A stretch of 64,000 nt of DNA, taken from the NCBI RefSeq assembly GCF_018614195.1, contig NZ_JAGGOT010000045.1, positions 1 through 64,000 of the forward strand. The letters are read 5' to 3'. Every line of letters begins with the position of its first letter. Positions within the stretch are counted from its first letter, which is position 1. The notes beneath the pieces were generated by a model. The model did not search any database and was not told where the DNA came from. It saw only the letters and a program-made list of their open reading frames with translations. The DNA comes from Streptomyces sp. ISL-43. GTDB lineage: Bacteria > Actinomycetota > Actinomycetes > Streptomycetales > Streptomycetaceae. A program made the translations under genes and the position numbers. Positions 51,075 through 60,150 of this stretch are shown piece by piece.

Positions 51075-52129
51075 GCCCGCAGCAGCTCGGCAATCTCCCG
51101 GGCCGCGTCCCGGGCTGGGCGGCCGACGCCGATGAGGGTGGCGGAGGCTGGGCCGGTCCAGTCGCCGTAGCCGAGCAGGTGCAGACGTGGCTCATCCACC
51201 GCGCGGGTGCCGTCGGTGGCGATCCGGCCACGGCTGCCGCGCAGGCGGAGGGAGGCGAAGTGGGCCAGTGCCGGGCGAAAACCGGTGCACCAGATGACGG
51301 TATCCGCCTCGGCGTAGGTACCGTCCGCCCATTCCACACCGGTCGGGGTGAGCCTGCTGAACATCGGCTTCGCGAGCAGGAGTCCGGCCTCGCGGGCGGC
51401 GCGTACGGGCGGAACGGCGACGATGTCGCCGAGGGAGGCGACGCCGCCGGTGTCGGTGCGGCCGGTGTCGAGGGCGCGGCGGCGGGCGGTCGCGGCGTCG
51501 AAGAGGGCGCGACCGTCGATGTCGTCGGCAAGGTAGCGGGGCGGGCGCTGGGTGACCCAGGTCAGCTCGGCGCTACCGGCGAGGTCGGCGGCGATCTGCG
51601 CACCTGAGTTGCCGCCGCCCACGACGATCACCCGCCGGCCGGTGAAATCGGCAGGGCTGCCGTACTGCACGGTGTGCAGCTGGCGGCCGGTGTACTCACG
51701 CCGGCCGGACACAGCGGGCATGAACGGGCGGGTCCAGGTTCCGGTGGCGCTGACGACGGCACGGGCCTGCCAGTCGCCGCAGTCGGTCTCGACGCGCAGG
51801 AACCCGCCGTCGCGGTGGACCGCGTCGACCCAGACACCGCGCTGGACCGGAAGTTCGTACCGCTTCTCGTAGTCCGCGAGGTAATCCACCACGTGAGCGG
51901 CGTCCGGGTACGTCTGCCCGGGCTGGAGCGGCATGAGCCGACCGGGCAGGGAGGAGTAGGCGGCCGGGGAGAACAGCCGCAAGGAGTCCCAGGTGTGCTG
52001 CCAGGCCCCGCCCGGCGTCGCCTGGGCGTCGAGGATGACGAACTCGATGCCCAGGCGGCGCAGGTGGTAGCCGGCGGCGAGCCCTGCTTGGCCGCCGCCG
52101 ATCACCACCACATCCGTGCGCCGGCTCAT
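51071..52129 (-). CDS. arsO: Flavin-dependent monooxygenase ArsO
   Basis: This 352-residue protein has FAD motif VVVIGGGQAGLAAGYHLRRLG, NADPH motif VIVVGGGNSGAQIAADLAG, and FSPAAYSSLPGRLMP and TGTWTRPFMPAV, typical of ArsO. ArsO genes sit beside arsB/ACR3 and arsC in Streptomyces (from memory, the FR-008 arsenic operon: arsR-arsB-arsO-arsC-arsT). The reaction is not firmly known; it may oxidise a trivalent arsenical. Its ATG overlaps the aquaporin stop as ATGA. Confidence 0.85.
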   Translation of the reverse strand: MSRRTDVVVIGGGQAGLAAGYHLRRLGIEFVILDAQATPGGAWQHTWDSLRLFSPAAYSSLPGRLMPLQPGQTYPDAAHVVDYLADYEKRYELPVQRGVWVDAVHRDGGFLRVETDCGDWQARAVVSATGTWTRPFMPAVSGRREYTGRQLHTVQYGSPADFTGRRVIVVGGGNSGAQIAADLAGSAELTWVTQRPPRYLADDIDGRALFDAATARRRALDTGRTDTGGVASLGDIVAVPPVRAAREAGLLLAKPMFSRLTPTGVEWADGTYAEADTVIWCTGFRPALAHFASLRLRGSRGRIATDGTRAVDEPRLHLLGYGDWTGPASATLIGVGRPARDAAREIAELLRA

Positions 52130-52920
52130 GCCGTCGGCGCCCCGGCGTCCGTCTTGCCGCGCATGAAGATGACCGCCACCAGGGCCAGGCCCACCACCGC
52201 ACCGATCAGCTGCATGCCGATGAAGCCGGCCACGGAGGCCGGGGCGATACCGGCGAAGGTGTCGGTGAAAGCACGCCCGATGGTCACCGCCGGGTTCGCG
52301 AACGACGTGGAGGAGGTGAACCAGTACGCCGCGCCGATGTACGAGGCGACGGCGACGGGCGCGAAGCGCAGCCGGTCGGTGCGGGCCAGGCCGAAGATCA
52401 GCAGGATCAGGCCCGCGGTGGCGACGACTTCACCGAGGAGGAGGTTTCCGGCGGAGCGGTCGTGGGTGGACCACTTCACCAGCGGCTCGCCGAACATCGC
52501 GTCCGCCAGAATCGCGCCCGCGACTGCGCCGACGATCTGGGAGGGCACGTACACGGCCAGCTCGCGGGCAGTGACGCCGGCGCCCCCGCGGCGGGCGGTC
52601 CACCACTCGGCCAGCGTCACAGCCGGGTTGAAGTGGGCACCGGAGACCGGACCGAGCAGGGCGATCAGGACGCCGAGGCCGAAGACCGTGGCGGTGGAGT
52701 TGGCCAGCAGCTGGAGCGCCACGTCATCGGTGAGATCGGTGGCCTGGATGCCGGAGCCGACGACGATCGCCACCAGTGCGGCAGTGCCCACCAGCTCGGC
52801 GGCCGCGCGGGCGATCAGCGGGGTACGGGGCGGGGTCGCCCCGGGTGCCGGCTGGGGCACGTCGGCGGCTATGACGGACTCCCCTGCGGGGGCGGCGGCG
52901 ACGGGCTCGGTGGCGGTCAA
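52126..52920 (-). CDS. Aquaporin-family (MIP) channel in the ars locus
   Basis: This protein of about 264 residues has six helices and both half-helix motifs, SGAHFNPAVT and SFANPAVTIGR. The N-terminal 45 residues are Pro/Ala-rich and lie before the first helix. Aquaglyceroporins in ars operons let As(OH)3 leave down its gradient after arsenate reduction. The TTG start at 52920 has GAGGAGA 7 bases upstream. It lies between arsR and arsO and all three read leftwards. Confidence 0.85.
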   Translation of the reverse strand: MTATEPVAAAPAGESVIAADVPQPAPGATPPRTPLIARAAAELVGTAALVAIVVGSGIQATDLTDDVALQLLANSTATVFGLGVLIALLGPVSGAHFNPAVTLAEWWTARRGGAGVTARELAVYVPSQIVGAVAGAILADAMFGEPLVKWSTHDRSAGNLLLGEVVATAGLILLIFGLARTDRLRFAPVAVASYIGAAYWFTSSTSFANPAVTIGRAFTDTFAGIAPASVAGFIGMQLIGAVVGLALVAVIFMRGKTDAGAPTA

Positions 52921-52970
52921 GACAGGATCTCCTCGGGCAGGTGAGGCAGGGCGGACAGGGCCGCGAAAGG

Positions 52971-53285
52971 CTACGGGCAGGACCGCTTGAGGTTCGCTTC
53001 GGCGGTGGCACGCGCGGTCAGGGCGAGGTCGGCGAACTGACCGGCGAGGGCTTCGATGACTTCCGGGCGCAGCCGGTAGTAGATGTACCGCCCGCATGGC
53101 TCCGTCTCCACGACCCCGGCCTCGCGCAGCACCTTCAGGTGGTTGGAGAGGTTCGTCTGCTTGGCACCCGTTTCCTCCACAAGGTGGGTGGTGCAGAGGG
53201 TCTCGCGCGCGAGCAGGGTCACGATCTGGAGCCTGAGCGGGTCGGCCAGAACCCGGATCAGATCAGTGTCGACTGACGTCATCAT
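52971..53285 (-). CDS. arsR: ArsR-family repressor of the main ars locus
   Basis: This 104-residue protein has the winged helix LADPLRLQIVTLLARETLCTTHLVEETGAKQTNLSNHLKVLREAGVVETEPCGRYIYYRL and a C-terminal Cys in KRSCP. The three cysteines (ETLC, EPCG, RSCP) could form a metalloid site that differs from the CVCD type of the other ArsR in this island. It is divergent from the two arsC-like genes, with a GCTGAT/ATCAGC inverted repeat between. Confidence 0.88.
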   Translation of the reverse strand: MMTSVDTDLIRVLADPLRLQIVTLLARETLCTTHLVEETGAKQTNLSNHLKVLREAGVVETEPCGRYIYYRLRPEVIEALAGQFADLALTARATAEANLKRSCP

Positions 53286-53287
53286 GT

Positions 53288-53307
53288 GCTGATACTGTCA
53301 CATCAGC
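53288..53307. promoter_or_regulatory. Inverted repeat operator of the ars locus
   Basis: GCTGAT-actgtcac-ATCAGC is a perfect 6-base inverted repeat with an 8-base centre, 3 bases upstream of arsR and about 55 bases before the first arsC-like gene. It differs in sequence from the TCGAC-N4-GTCGA sites of the other ArsR, so the two regulators are unlikely to cross-talk. Confidence 0.65.
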
Positions 53308-53361
53308 TGGGCCTGACACCAGTCCGAGCTGACCTTATTGGCTCCTTTGAACGGGAACGCC

Positions 53362-53991
53362 ATGCCCACGCCCTCTTCACCCCTCCTGCCGGACGAACGC
53401 CTGGCCGCGGGGGCTGCCCGCCTCGCCTCCCGGTATGCCGGCCACTTCTCGCCGGAGACCGTGCTGGGCCTGCTCGCCGACTCCTACACACGTCTTGCCG
53501 AGCAGGCACGGGTCCGTACGCACCTGGTCGTGCTGGCGGAACGGCTGACCGCCGAGCGCCTGGACGCCCTCGCCCACACCCAAGGGCTGGTGAACGGTCC
53601 GACCCGGGTGCTGTTCGTGTGCAGCCAGAACGCCGGGCGCTCGCAGATGGCCGCCGCCCTCCTCGCCCACCGGGCGGGCGAGCGCGTCACCGTCTCCTCA
53701 GCGGGCACTCGTCCGGCCGACGAGGTGGAGCCGCACATCGCGCAGGCCCTTACCGAAGCCGGTGCGGACCTCGCCGATGCGTACCCCAAGCCCCTGACCG
53801 AAGAGGTCGTCGAGGCTGCCGACATCGTGATCACGATGGGCTGCGGCGACGCCTGCCCTGTCGTGCCCGGTCGCCGCTACCTCGACTGGCCTGTCGCCGA
53901 CCCCGAAGCTGCGCCGATCGCCGTCGTACGGGAGATCCGCGACGAGATCGACGCCCACATCAGCGAGTTGCTCGTGCAGCTCGCGCCGTAG
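53362..53991 (+). CDS. ArsC-like low-molecular-weight phosphatase with N-terminal helical domain
   Basis: Residues 1-75 of this 209-residue protein form a helical module (DERLAAGAARLASRYAGHFSPETVLGLLADSYTRLAEQARV). From residue 82 it is an LMW-phosphatase-fold reductase with the P-loop VLFVCSQNAGRSQMAAALL (Cys87 to Arg) and VITMGCGDACPVVPGRRYLDWPV, where a second Cys pair lies. The helical domain is known from actinobacterial ArsC fusions and may bind DNA or a partner. It is probably an arsenate reductase with a different reductant from the next gene. Confidence 0.82.
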   Translation: MPTPSSPLLPDERLAAGAARLASRYAGHFSPETVLGLLADSYTRLAEQARVRTHLVVLAERLTAERLDALAHTQGLVNGPTRVLFVCSQNAGRSQMAAALLAHRAGERVTVSSAGTRPADEVEPHIAQALTEAGADLADAYPKPLTEEVVEAADIVITMGCGDACPVVPGRRYLDWPVADPEAAPIAVVREIRDEIDAHISELLVQLAP

Positions 53992-54044
53992 AGCCCCAAG
54001 CCCCCGCATCCCCACCGCAGTCGCCTCACCTCAAGGAAGAACAG

Positions 54045-54464
54045 ATGTCCTCCGCTCCTGCCGCCTCCGTCCTGTTCGTCTGCATCCACAACGCGGGCCG
54101 CTCCCAGATGGCGGCCGGGTTCCTCCGCCACCTCGCCGGCGACCGCGTCGAGGTGCGCTCCGCCGGCTCCATGCCCGGCGAGCAGATCAACCCCTCCGCC
54201 GTCACCGCCATGGCTGAGCTGGGCATCGACATCTCCGACCAGAAGCCGAAGGTCCTCACCCCCGAAGCCGCCCAGGCCTCCGACTACATCATCACGATGG
54301 GCTGCGGCGACGCCTGCCCCTACTTCCCCGGCAAGACCTACCTCGACTGGCAGCTCGAGGACCCGGCCGGCCAGGGCGTCGAGGCCGTGCGCCCCATCCG
54401 CGACGAGATCAAGGGCCTCATCGAGGGCCTGATCGCCGAGATCGACGCCAAGAAGCAGGGCTGA
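54045..54464 (+). CDS. arsC: Arsenate reductase ArsC
   Basis: This 139-residue protein has the LMW-phosphatase P-loop VLFVCIHNAGRSQMAAGFL (Cys13) and the shuttle region YIITMGCGDACPYFPGKTYLDWQLEDPAGQ with Cys pair GCGDAC. This matches thioredoxin-coupled, actinobacterial ArsC. AAGGAAGA precedes ATG 54045. It reduces As(V) to As(III), and the next gene encodes the matching thioredoxin reductase. The stop lies 4 bases before the ArsT reading. Confidence 0.9.
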   Translation: MSSAPAASVLFVCIHNAGRSQMAAGFLRHLAGDRVEVRSAGSMPGEQINPSAVTAMAELGIDISDQKPKVLTPEAAQASDYIITMGCGDACPYFPGKTYLDWQLEDPAGQGVEAVRPIRDEIKGLIEGLIAEIDAKKQG

Positions 54465-54468
54465 TCCC

Positions 54469-55458
54469 GTAACCGACGCGACCACCGCCGACGACGACGG
54501 CATACGTAACGTCATCATCATCGGCTCCGGCCCCGCCGGATACACCGCCGCCCTCTACACCGCCCGCGCGCAGCTGAGGCCCCTGCTGTTCGGCAGCTCG
54601 ATCTTCGTCGGCGGCTCGCTGACGACGACCACCGAGGTGGAGAACTTTCCCGGTTTCCCCAGCGGCATCGACGGCCCGGACCTCATGGACAGCATGCGCG
54701 TCCAAGCGGAGAAGTTCGGCACCCAGATGATCGACGACGACATCGTCTCCGTCGACCTGACCGGCCCCATCAAAGAAGTCACCGACTCCGAGGGCACCGT
54801 CCACCGCGCGAAGACGGTGATCATCGCCACCGGCTCCGGGTACCGCAAGCTCGGCCTTCCCAAGGAGGACGAGCTGTCGGGGCGCGGCGTGTCCTGGTGC
54901 GCGACCTGCGACGGGTTCTTCTTCCGCGACCGTGACATCGTCGTGGTGGGCGGCGGCAACACCGCCATGGAGGAGGCCACCTTCCTCACCCGCTTCGCCA
55001 AATCCGTCACCGTCGTCCACCGCCGCAGCACCCTGCGCGCCTCGAAGGTCATGCAGAACCGGGCCTTCACAGACGACAAGATCTCCTTCGCATTCGACAG
55101 CGAAATCGCCGAGATCAAGGAGAAGGACGGCATGCTGGCGGGCGTCGTCCTGCGCGACACCTTCACCGGAAAGCTCCGCGATCTGGACGTGACCGGACTG
55201 TTTATCGCGATCGGGCACGACCCGCGCACCGAGCTGTTCACCGGCCAGCTCGACCTCGACGACGAGGGCTACCTGAAGGTCCAAGCGCCCTCCACCCGCA
55301 CGAGCCTCCCCGGCGTCTTCGCCGCCGGCGATGTCGTCGACCGCACTTACCGCCAAGCCATCACCGCCGCTGGCACCGGGTGCGCCGCAGCCCTCGACGC
55401 CGAGCGGTACCTTGCTGCTCTGCGTACGAAGGATGAACCTGCACCAGCAGCAGTCTGA
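54469..55458 (+). CDS. arsT: Thioredoxin reductase-like ArsT; start codon doubtful
   Basis: This frame of about 329 residues has FAD motif VIIIGSGPAGYTAALYTARA, redox centre CATCDGFFF (CxxC) and NADPH motif IVVVGGGNTAMEEATFL. FAD-binding residues lie before the first standard start, GTG 54637, which would cut them off. The natural N terminus appears to be VTDATTADDDGIRN, where the start would be GTA at 54469..54471, a codon not normally used. So either the gene has lost its start by a G to A change or translation uses an odd codon. It should supply electrons for arsenate reduction. Confidence 0.75.
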   Translation, partial: VTDATTADDDGIRNVIIIGSGPAGYTAALYTARAQLRPLLFGSSIFVGGSLTTTTEVENFPGFPSGIDGPDLMDSMRVQAEKFGTQMIDDDIVSVDLTGPIKEVTDSEGTVHRAKTVIIATGSGYRKLGLPKEDELSGRGVSWCATCDGFFFRDRDIVVVGGGNTAMEEATFLTRFAKSVTVVHRRSTLRASKVMQNRAFTDDKISFAFDSEIAEIKEKDGMLAGVVLRDTFTGKLRDLDVTGLFIAIGHDPRTELFTGQLDLDDEGYLKVQAPSTRTSLPGVFAAGDVVDRTYRQAITAAGTGCAAALDAERYLAALRTKDEPAPAAV

Positions 55459-55474
55459 CCTGATCGCACCGAAG

Positions 55475-55507
55475 GGGGCGGCCCACACCAATGGTGTGGG
55501 CCGCCCC
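55475..55507 (+). terminator. Strong intrinsic terminator after arsT
   Basis: A perfect 15-base stem (GGGGCGGCCCACACC with GGTGTGGGCCGCCCC, loop AAT) followed by TTTCTT, 17 bases after the arsT stop. It ends the rightward arsenic operon. Confidence 0.92.
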
Positions 55508-55642
55508 TTTCTTGTACGTGTCGTCACGTCCTGGACTGGCAGATTGCTGTAAAAAGTCTGGCCAGGGTGGAATCAAAGTCACACGCACGGTTATGACAGC
55601 GGGACTGGTAGCTGAGAACGATGAAGATTCGCGTACGCGGGT

Positions 55643-57148
55643 TCAGTGGCTGGCAAGTTCGCCGGTGAGCTTGCCGTGGAGGTCGGCGCTCGGGTCGTTG
55701 AGACCGGTGATCTCGACCGTTTTGCCGCGCTGGGCGTACTTGGTCTCGATGGCGTCCAGGGCTGCGACCGAGGAGGCGTCCCAGACGTGGGCTGCGGACA
55801 GGTCGATGATGATCTTGTCGGGGTCGTCTGTGTAGTTGAACTGGCCGACGAGGTCGTTGGAGGAGGCGAAGAACAGTTCGCCGGTCACCGTGTAGATCAC
55901 GCTGGTGCCGTCGGGGGCGGTGACGGGGGTGACTTCGGCGAGGTGGGCGACGCGCTTGGCGAAGATGACCATCGCGGTGACCGAGCCGACGACGACGCCG
56001 ATGGCCAGGTTGTCGGTGGCGACCACGCAGATCACGGTGATGACCATGACCGTGATCTCACCGGCCGGCATCCGCTTGAGGGTCTTGGGGGCGATGGAGT
56101 GCCAGTCGAAGGTCGCGAACGACACCATGACCATCACGGCGACCAGGGCGGCCATGGGGATGTCGGAGACGACCGGGCCGAAGACGATGCACAGCACCAT
56201 GAGGAACGCGCCCGCGAGGAACGTGGACAGGCGGGTGCGGGCGCCGGACACCTTCACGTTGATCATGGTCTGGCCGATCATGGCGCAGCCGCCCATGCCG
56301 CCGAAGAAGCCGGTGACGATGTTGGCGATGCCCTGGCCGATGGACTCGCGGGTCTTGGAGGAGTGGGTGTCGGTGATCTCGTCGACGAGCTTGGCCGTCA
56401 TGAGGGATTCCATGAGGCCGACCAGCGCCATCGCGAACGCGTAGGGGGCAATGGTGGTCAGGGTGTCCATCGTGAACGGCACGTCCGGCAGGCCCGGGAC
56501 GGGCAGGGAGGACGGCAGGGCTCCCTTGTCGCCCACGGTCGGCACGGCGATCGCGGCCGCGACCGTGATGACGGTCAGGATGACGATGGAGACCAGCGGG
56601 GCCGGGATCACGGTGGTGACCTTCGGGAAGAACACCATCAGCGCGAGGCCGCCGATGATCAGCGGGTACACGGCCCAGGGGACGTCGGTCATCTCGGGGA
56701 CCTGCGCCATGAAAATCAGGATGGCGAGGGCGTTGACGAAGCCGACCATCACCGAGCGCGGAACAAACCGCATCAGCTTCGCGACGCCGAGGGCGCCGAG
56801 CGCGACCTGGATGACGCCGGCCAGTATGACGGCCGCCACGAGGTAGCCGAAGCCGTGCTCACGGTTGAGAGGTGCGATCACGAGCGCGACGGCACCGGTC
56901 GCCGCCGAGATCATCGCCCGGCGCCCGCCCACGATCGAGATGACCACGGCCATCGTGAAGGAGGCGAACAGGCCGACCGCCGGGTCGACCCCGGCGATGA
57001 TCGAGAACGAGATCGCCTCGGGGATCAGGGCGAGCGCGACGACCAGGCCGGCCAGGACCTCGGTGCGCCAGACCTTCGGGTTGTTCAGCCAGTCGGGGCG
57101 CAGGCCGCGCAGGCGCGCGGCGGGGGACGTCAGGGAAGCAGAAGACAA
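55643..57148 (-). CDS. SulP-family anion transporter with STAS domain
   Basis: This 501-residue protein has the SulP membrane domain: LAGLVVALALIPEAISFSIIAGVDPAVGLFA, GLMESLMTAKLVDEITDTHSSKTRESIGQGIANIVTGFFGGMGGCAMIGQTMINVKVSGARTRLSTFLAG, in which most of the family pattern is visible. A C-terminal STAS domain of about 85 residues follows (KIIIDLSAAHVWDASSVAALDAI). It imports or exchanges sulfate, bicarbonate or a similar anion. The start is TTG 57148, weakly supported. Its regulator is probably the divergent MerR-type gene. Confidence 0.88.
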   Translation of the reverse strand: MSSASLTSPAARLRGLRPDWLNNPKVWRTEVLAGLVVALALIPEAISFSIIAGVDPAVGLFASFTMAVVISIVGGRRAMISAATGAVALVIAPLNREHGFGYLVAAVILAGVIQVALGALGVAKLMRFVPRSVMVGFVNALAILIFMAQVPEMTDVPWAVYPLIIGGLALMVFFPKVTTVIPAPLVSIVILTVITVAAAIAVPTVGDKGALPSSLPVPGLPDVPFTMDTLTTIAPYAFAMALVGLMESLMTAKLVDEITDTHSSKTRESIGQGIANIVTGFFGGMGGCAMIGQTMINVKVSGARTRLSTFLAGAFLMVLCIVFGPVVSDIPMAALVAVMVMVSFATFDWHSIAPKTLKRMPAGEITVMVITVICVVATDNLAIGVVVGSVTAMVIFAKRVAHLAEVTPVTAPDGTSVIYTVTGELFFASSNDLVGQFNYTDDPDKIIIDLSAAHVWDASSVAALDAIETKYAQRGKTVEITGLNDPSADLHGKLTGELASH

Positions 57149-57480
57149 GGGAGTAGGAACCTGTCGTGCTCGGGCACACCCGTTCTGGGCAGGCCGGGGT
57201 GTGCGGGAGAACGCGGAGCGGCCGGGCCGGCCCCCCCGCGGTCGGCCCGAGAAATCACGCGGGCCGGAAGTTCGGAAAGATGGATGCGGCGGGCCTGCGC
57301 AGTACGCGGCCGCGCAGCTCGCATCCGAAGCGAAGTATCACGGTGGGCAGGCGGCAGCGCTGGGCGTCATCGGCTCGCGCATGCTCGGCTCCTGCGGAAT
57401 CGGATCTTCGCTGGGGGCACCATCGGCCCCGACACAGCTGCACCACGGGAGGCCAAGGCCACCCGCTCACCAGCAACTCT

Positions 57481-57496
57481 ACCTTAACGTTAGAGT
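57481..57496. promoter_or_regulatory. Palindromic operator between SulP and MerR-type genes
   Basis: ACCTTAACGTTAGAGT is an imperfect palindrome centred on TAACGTTA, within the flanking CTCT...AGAG. It lies 61 bases before GTG 57557 and has the size and style of MerR-family sites. Confidence 0.55.
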
Positions 57497-57556
57497 AGAG
57501 ATCGGTGGGGTCGCAGAACGCGGCCCGCCACGATGGGAAGGGCCAGGAGCACGGGC

Positions 57557-57967
57557 GTGGACGACAAGCACATGCAGATCGGCGAGATCGCCGCGCGGAC
57601 GGAGCTGTCGCTGCGCACGATCCGGCACTACGAGGAAACCGGCCTCGTCGTCCCCTCGGCCCGCTCCCAGGGAGGATTCCGCCTCTACACCGAGACCGAC
57701 GTGCAGCGCCTCATGGTCATCCGCCGCATGAAGCCCCTCGGCTTCACCCTCGACCAGATGCGCGACCTCCTGGCCGCCACCGATCGCCTGGATGGCGATG
57801 ACACCCTCGACACCGATGCGCGTGAGGCCCTGCTCGAGCGTGTGCGCGAGTACGAGCAGGCCGCTACCGAGCAGGTCGACAAGCTCCGGGTTCAGCTGGC
57901 CCGCGCCGAGGACTTCGCCGGAACACTCCGCACGCGCCTGCACCAGACCGCACCCGCCGGGTCCTGA
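57557..57967 (+). CDS. MerR-family regulator next to SulP
   Basis: This 136-residue protein has the HTH MQIGEIAARTELSLRTIRHYEETGLVVPSARSQGGFRLYTETDVQRL and a dimerisation helix. It has no cysteines, so a metal signal is unlikely. GTG 57557 has GGAG 7 bases upstream; starts at 57533 and 57572 are alternatives. It is divergent from the SulP gene. Confidence 0.85.
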   Translation: MDDKHMQIGEIAARTELSLRTIRHYEETGLVVPSARSQGGFRLYTETDVQRLMVIRRMKPLGFTLDQMRDLLAATDRLDGDDTLDTDAREALLERVREYEQAATEQVDKLRVQLARAEDFAGTLRTRLHQTAPAGS

Positions 57968-58521
57968 GCCCCGAGCGCGGCCGAGAGACGTACAGCCACC
58001 GGCCGCAGTCAGTCTGTGCAGCGCTGCGCGTTACAGAGCCCTCCTGTCAGGCGCCCTTTATGGATGGGCCATCCGCTCGTACCGGCTGCGCCGTCCGAAA
58101 GCGGCAGTGACCCGCCGACCCGCCCGCTGTCCGGCCTCGCCCCTGCCGGTGATGGGCGCGAACCTCACGATCGCGGGCGCCGCCCTGCACACGATGCCCG
58201 CCGAACAGCCTGAGCTGTACGCGCCGCCGCACTGGCGCTCGCGGCAGCTGCTGCCTGGTGGTGTGCCTCCCGCCAGGGCTGATCACAACCTGACACCATG
58301 TGATCTTGGGGAGGCGTGCGGGGCAGACAGCTTGTGACAAGCAAGCGTCTACGGCGGCCACCAACGAACGACTGCGAGCGTAGCCACCACAAGCAGCCAT
58401 GCCCACATCTGTCCGAATCTTCATCGCTGCCTGCCAACTGCTCGAACGCCCTCCAGTCCCGACAAGACGAGGGCACGGCTGAGAGCCTGTGCGTGGGACG
58501 GTCACACGAGGGGGAGTTCAG
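57968..58521. other. Non-coding stretch before the P3 pseudogene
   Basis: About 550 bases carry only short open frames on both strands with no recognisable domain or convincing ribosome site. The right half is lower in GC than the genes around it. No repeats or hairpins stood out. Confidence 0.5.
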
Positions 58522-59974
58522 GTGCCGCGAGAGCTAAACGAACGTCAACAACAGGTGCTGCAATGGGTAGGCCGAGGATGCCCTGCCGGCGTATGGGAAG
58601 GAACCGCGCACAAGCTCAGCTGCCAAGCCCTGCAAAGCCGGGGACTGGTCAAAGCCTCCAAGCGGCAAGGGCAATGGTCCGCGGTTCTCACCGATGCCGG
58701 CCAGCACTATCTGGACTACGGAACCCGCTGCCCGCCCGATCAACCTCGGGGCAGAGATACAGCACCCGCGCAAGGGGCTGCAACCCCGCCACTCGCCTTG
58801 ACCAGTGGTCAGAATTCCAGTGCGAACGTAGCCACGCCCGTACCGGCCCAGCGAGCCAGCTCCTTTCCACGGAAGAAAGCCAAGACTGTCACGGAGCAGC
58901 TCCTGGAAGAGCTCGTCGAAGCAGGCGGCCGAATCGTCAAGCGTGAAGCCAGCGGCCGGGAGACCGAGAAGTGGCCGATCCGCGTGGCCGCGGCGCGCAG
59001 GTCGGGGAAGATTCCCGAGACCAAGGAACTGCATGCAGGCTGGTGCCGAGACGGCTACGAAATCCGGCTCGTCGACACCCCCGCCTGGCGCTTGGCGCTT
59101 GGCCACGCTGCCACCCGTTCCCGTACCGGCACGGCTCACCAACCCGCACCCGGTGGTGAAAACCCTTCAAGGGCATCCCGAGCCCATGGGGTTGACCAAA
59201 TCCGTGCAGGGTCGAGCCTTCCGCCTTATCCATGCACTGCTCACCGCCACGCAAGCACTGGGTCATGTCGGCGCCCTGGGCTCGGGCCGAGGTGCACCAC
59301 ACCGCCGGCAAAACGGCCCTCCACATTTCACCATCACAGCCCAGGGTCAGAGGTGTGATTTCCTCGTCGTGCAGGAAAGGACCGCGCCGAACACATCCCC
59401 ACGAGGAAAGAGCTTGCAGATGCTGAGAAGCACTCCTGGGTGAGGATCGCTCGGTACGACTACACCCCCGCTGAACGCCTGAGGATCTGTGTCAGTGGTG
59501 GCGTGCCGCACAGGGCCGGGGAGTGCGCCGATACTGCCGCCCCGGTCGCTTGAAGAGCAGCTGGCCGAAATCGTGCAGGAAGTAGGGCTCCGAGGGGAAG
59601 CCGCCGAGCGCAAGCGACTGGCCGACCTGGAGGCAGCACGCCAGGAGCGGCTGCGGTGGGAAGCTGCGATGCAGCAAGCAAAGAGCGACTACGCAGAGGC
59701 ATTCCGCGTCCAGCATCTCGAAGCACAAGAAAGGGCATGGCGGCACGCAGCGGGCCTGGCCGAATACGTCGACGCTCTCCGCCTCCACGCAACGACCCTT
59801 CCCACCCCAGCGGAGAGGGAAGGCGCCGAGGCGTGGATCGCTTGGGCCGACAGCCATGCACGGCGCCTGAACCCGCTCAACGGGACGCTGCGCATGCCGG
59901 ACATCCCCGAACCTCGCGCCGACGATCTGAAGCCGTTCCTGCAGGGCTTGAGCCCCTACGGCCCCGGCTACTGA
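58522..59974 (+). pseudogene. P3: paralogue of P1/P2, multiply frameshifted, just inside the right island end
   Basis: GTG 58522 with GGGGGAG upstream begins RELNERQQQVLQWVGRG, a winged-helix-like start. At 59087..59100 a tandem duplication of the 7-mer GGCGCTT throws the frame; without it, PAWRLATLPPVPVPARLTNPHPVVKTL reads through. A further break occurs near 59410 to 59500. The final part (59500..59974) has the charged helix ERKRLADLEAARQERLRWEAAMQQAK and the tail DDLKPFLQGLSP, matching P1 and P2. Clearly a decayed gene. Function of the family unknown. Confidence 0.75.
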
Positions 59975-60150
59975 CAGTGACCATCAGCGCCCTTCCACAG
60001 AATCCGGCGGCACTCAAGCCAGTCCTCGCTGCCATGGGAGTAGGCCATCCATGGCAGCGATCAGCCAACACTTCGCAAAGCGGGACCTCGGCGAACAGGC
60101 CTGGCGCAACCCATGACCTGCACGATCCGACACCTGACGACTCATCAGAA

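Noticed and set aside
55646..57487. A 613-residue plus-strand reading frame across the SulP gene
   Set aside because: It is rich in Gly, Asp, His and Arg with no domain, typical of an antisense shadow of a GC-rich gene.
17024..59974. Programmed ribosomal frameshifting in the P1/P2/P3 family
   Set aside because: The breaks are at different places, no shared slippery site is visible, and the P3 break is explained by a 7-bp tandem duplication with a further break downstream. Decay fits better.
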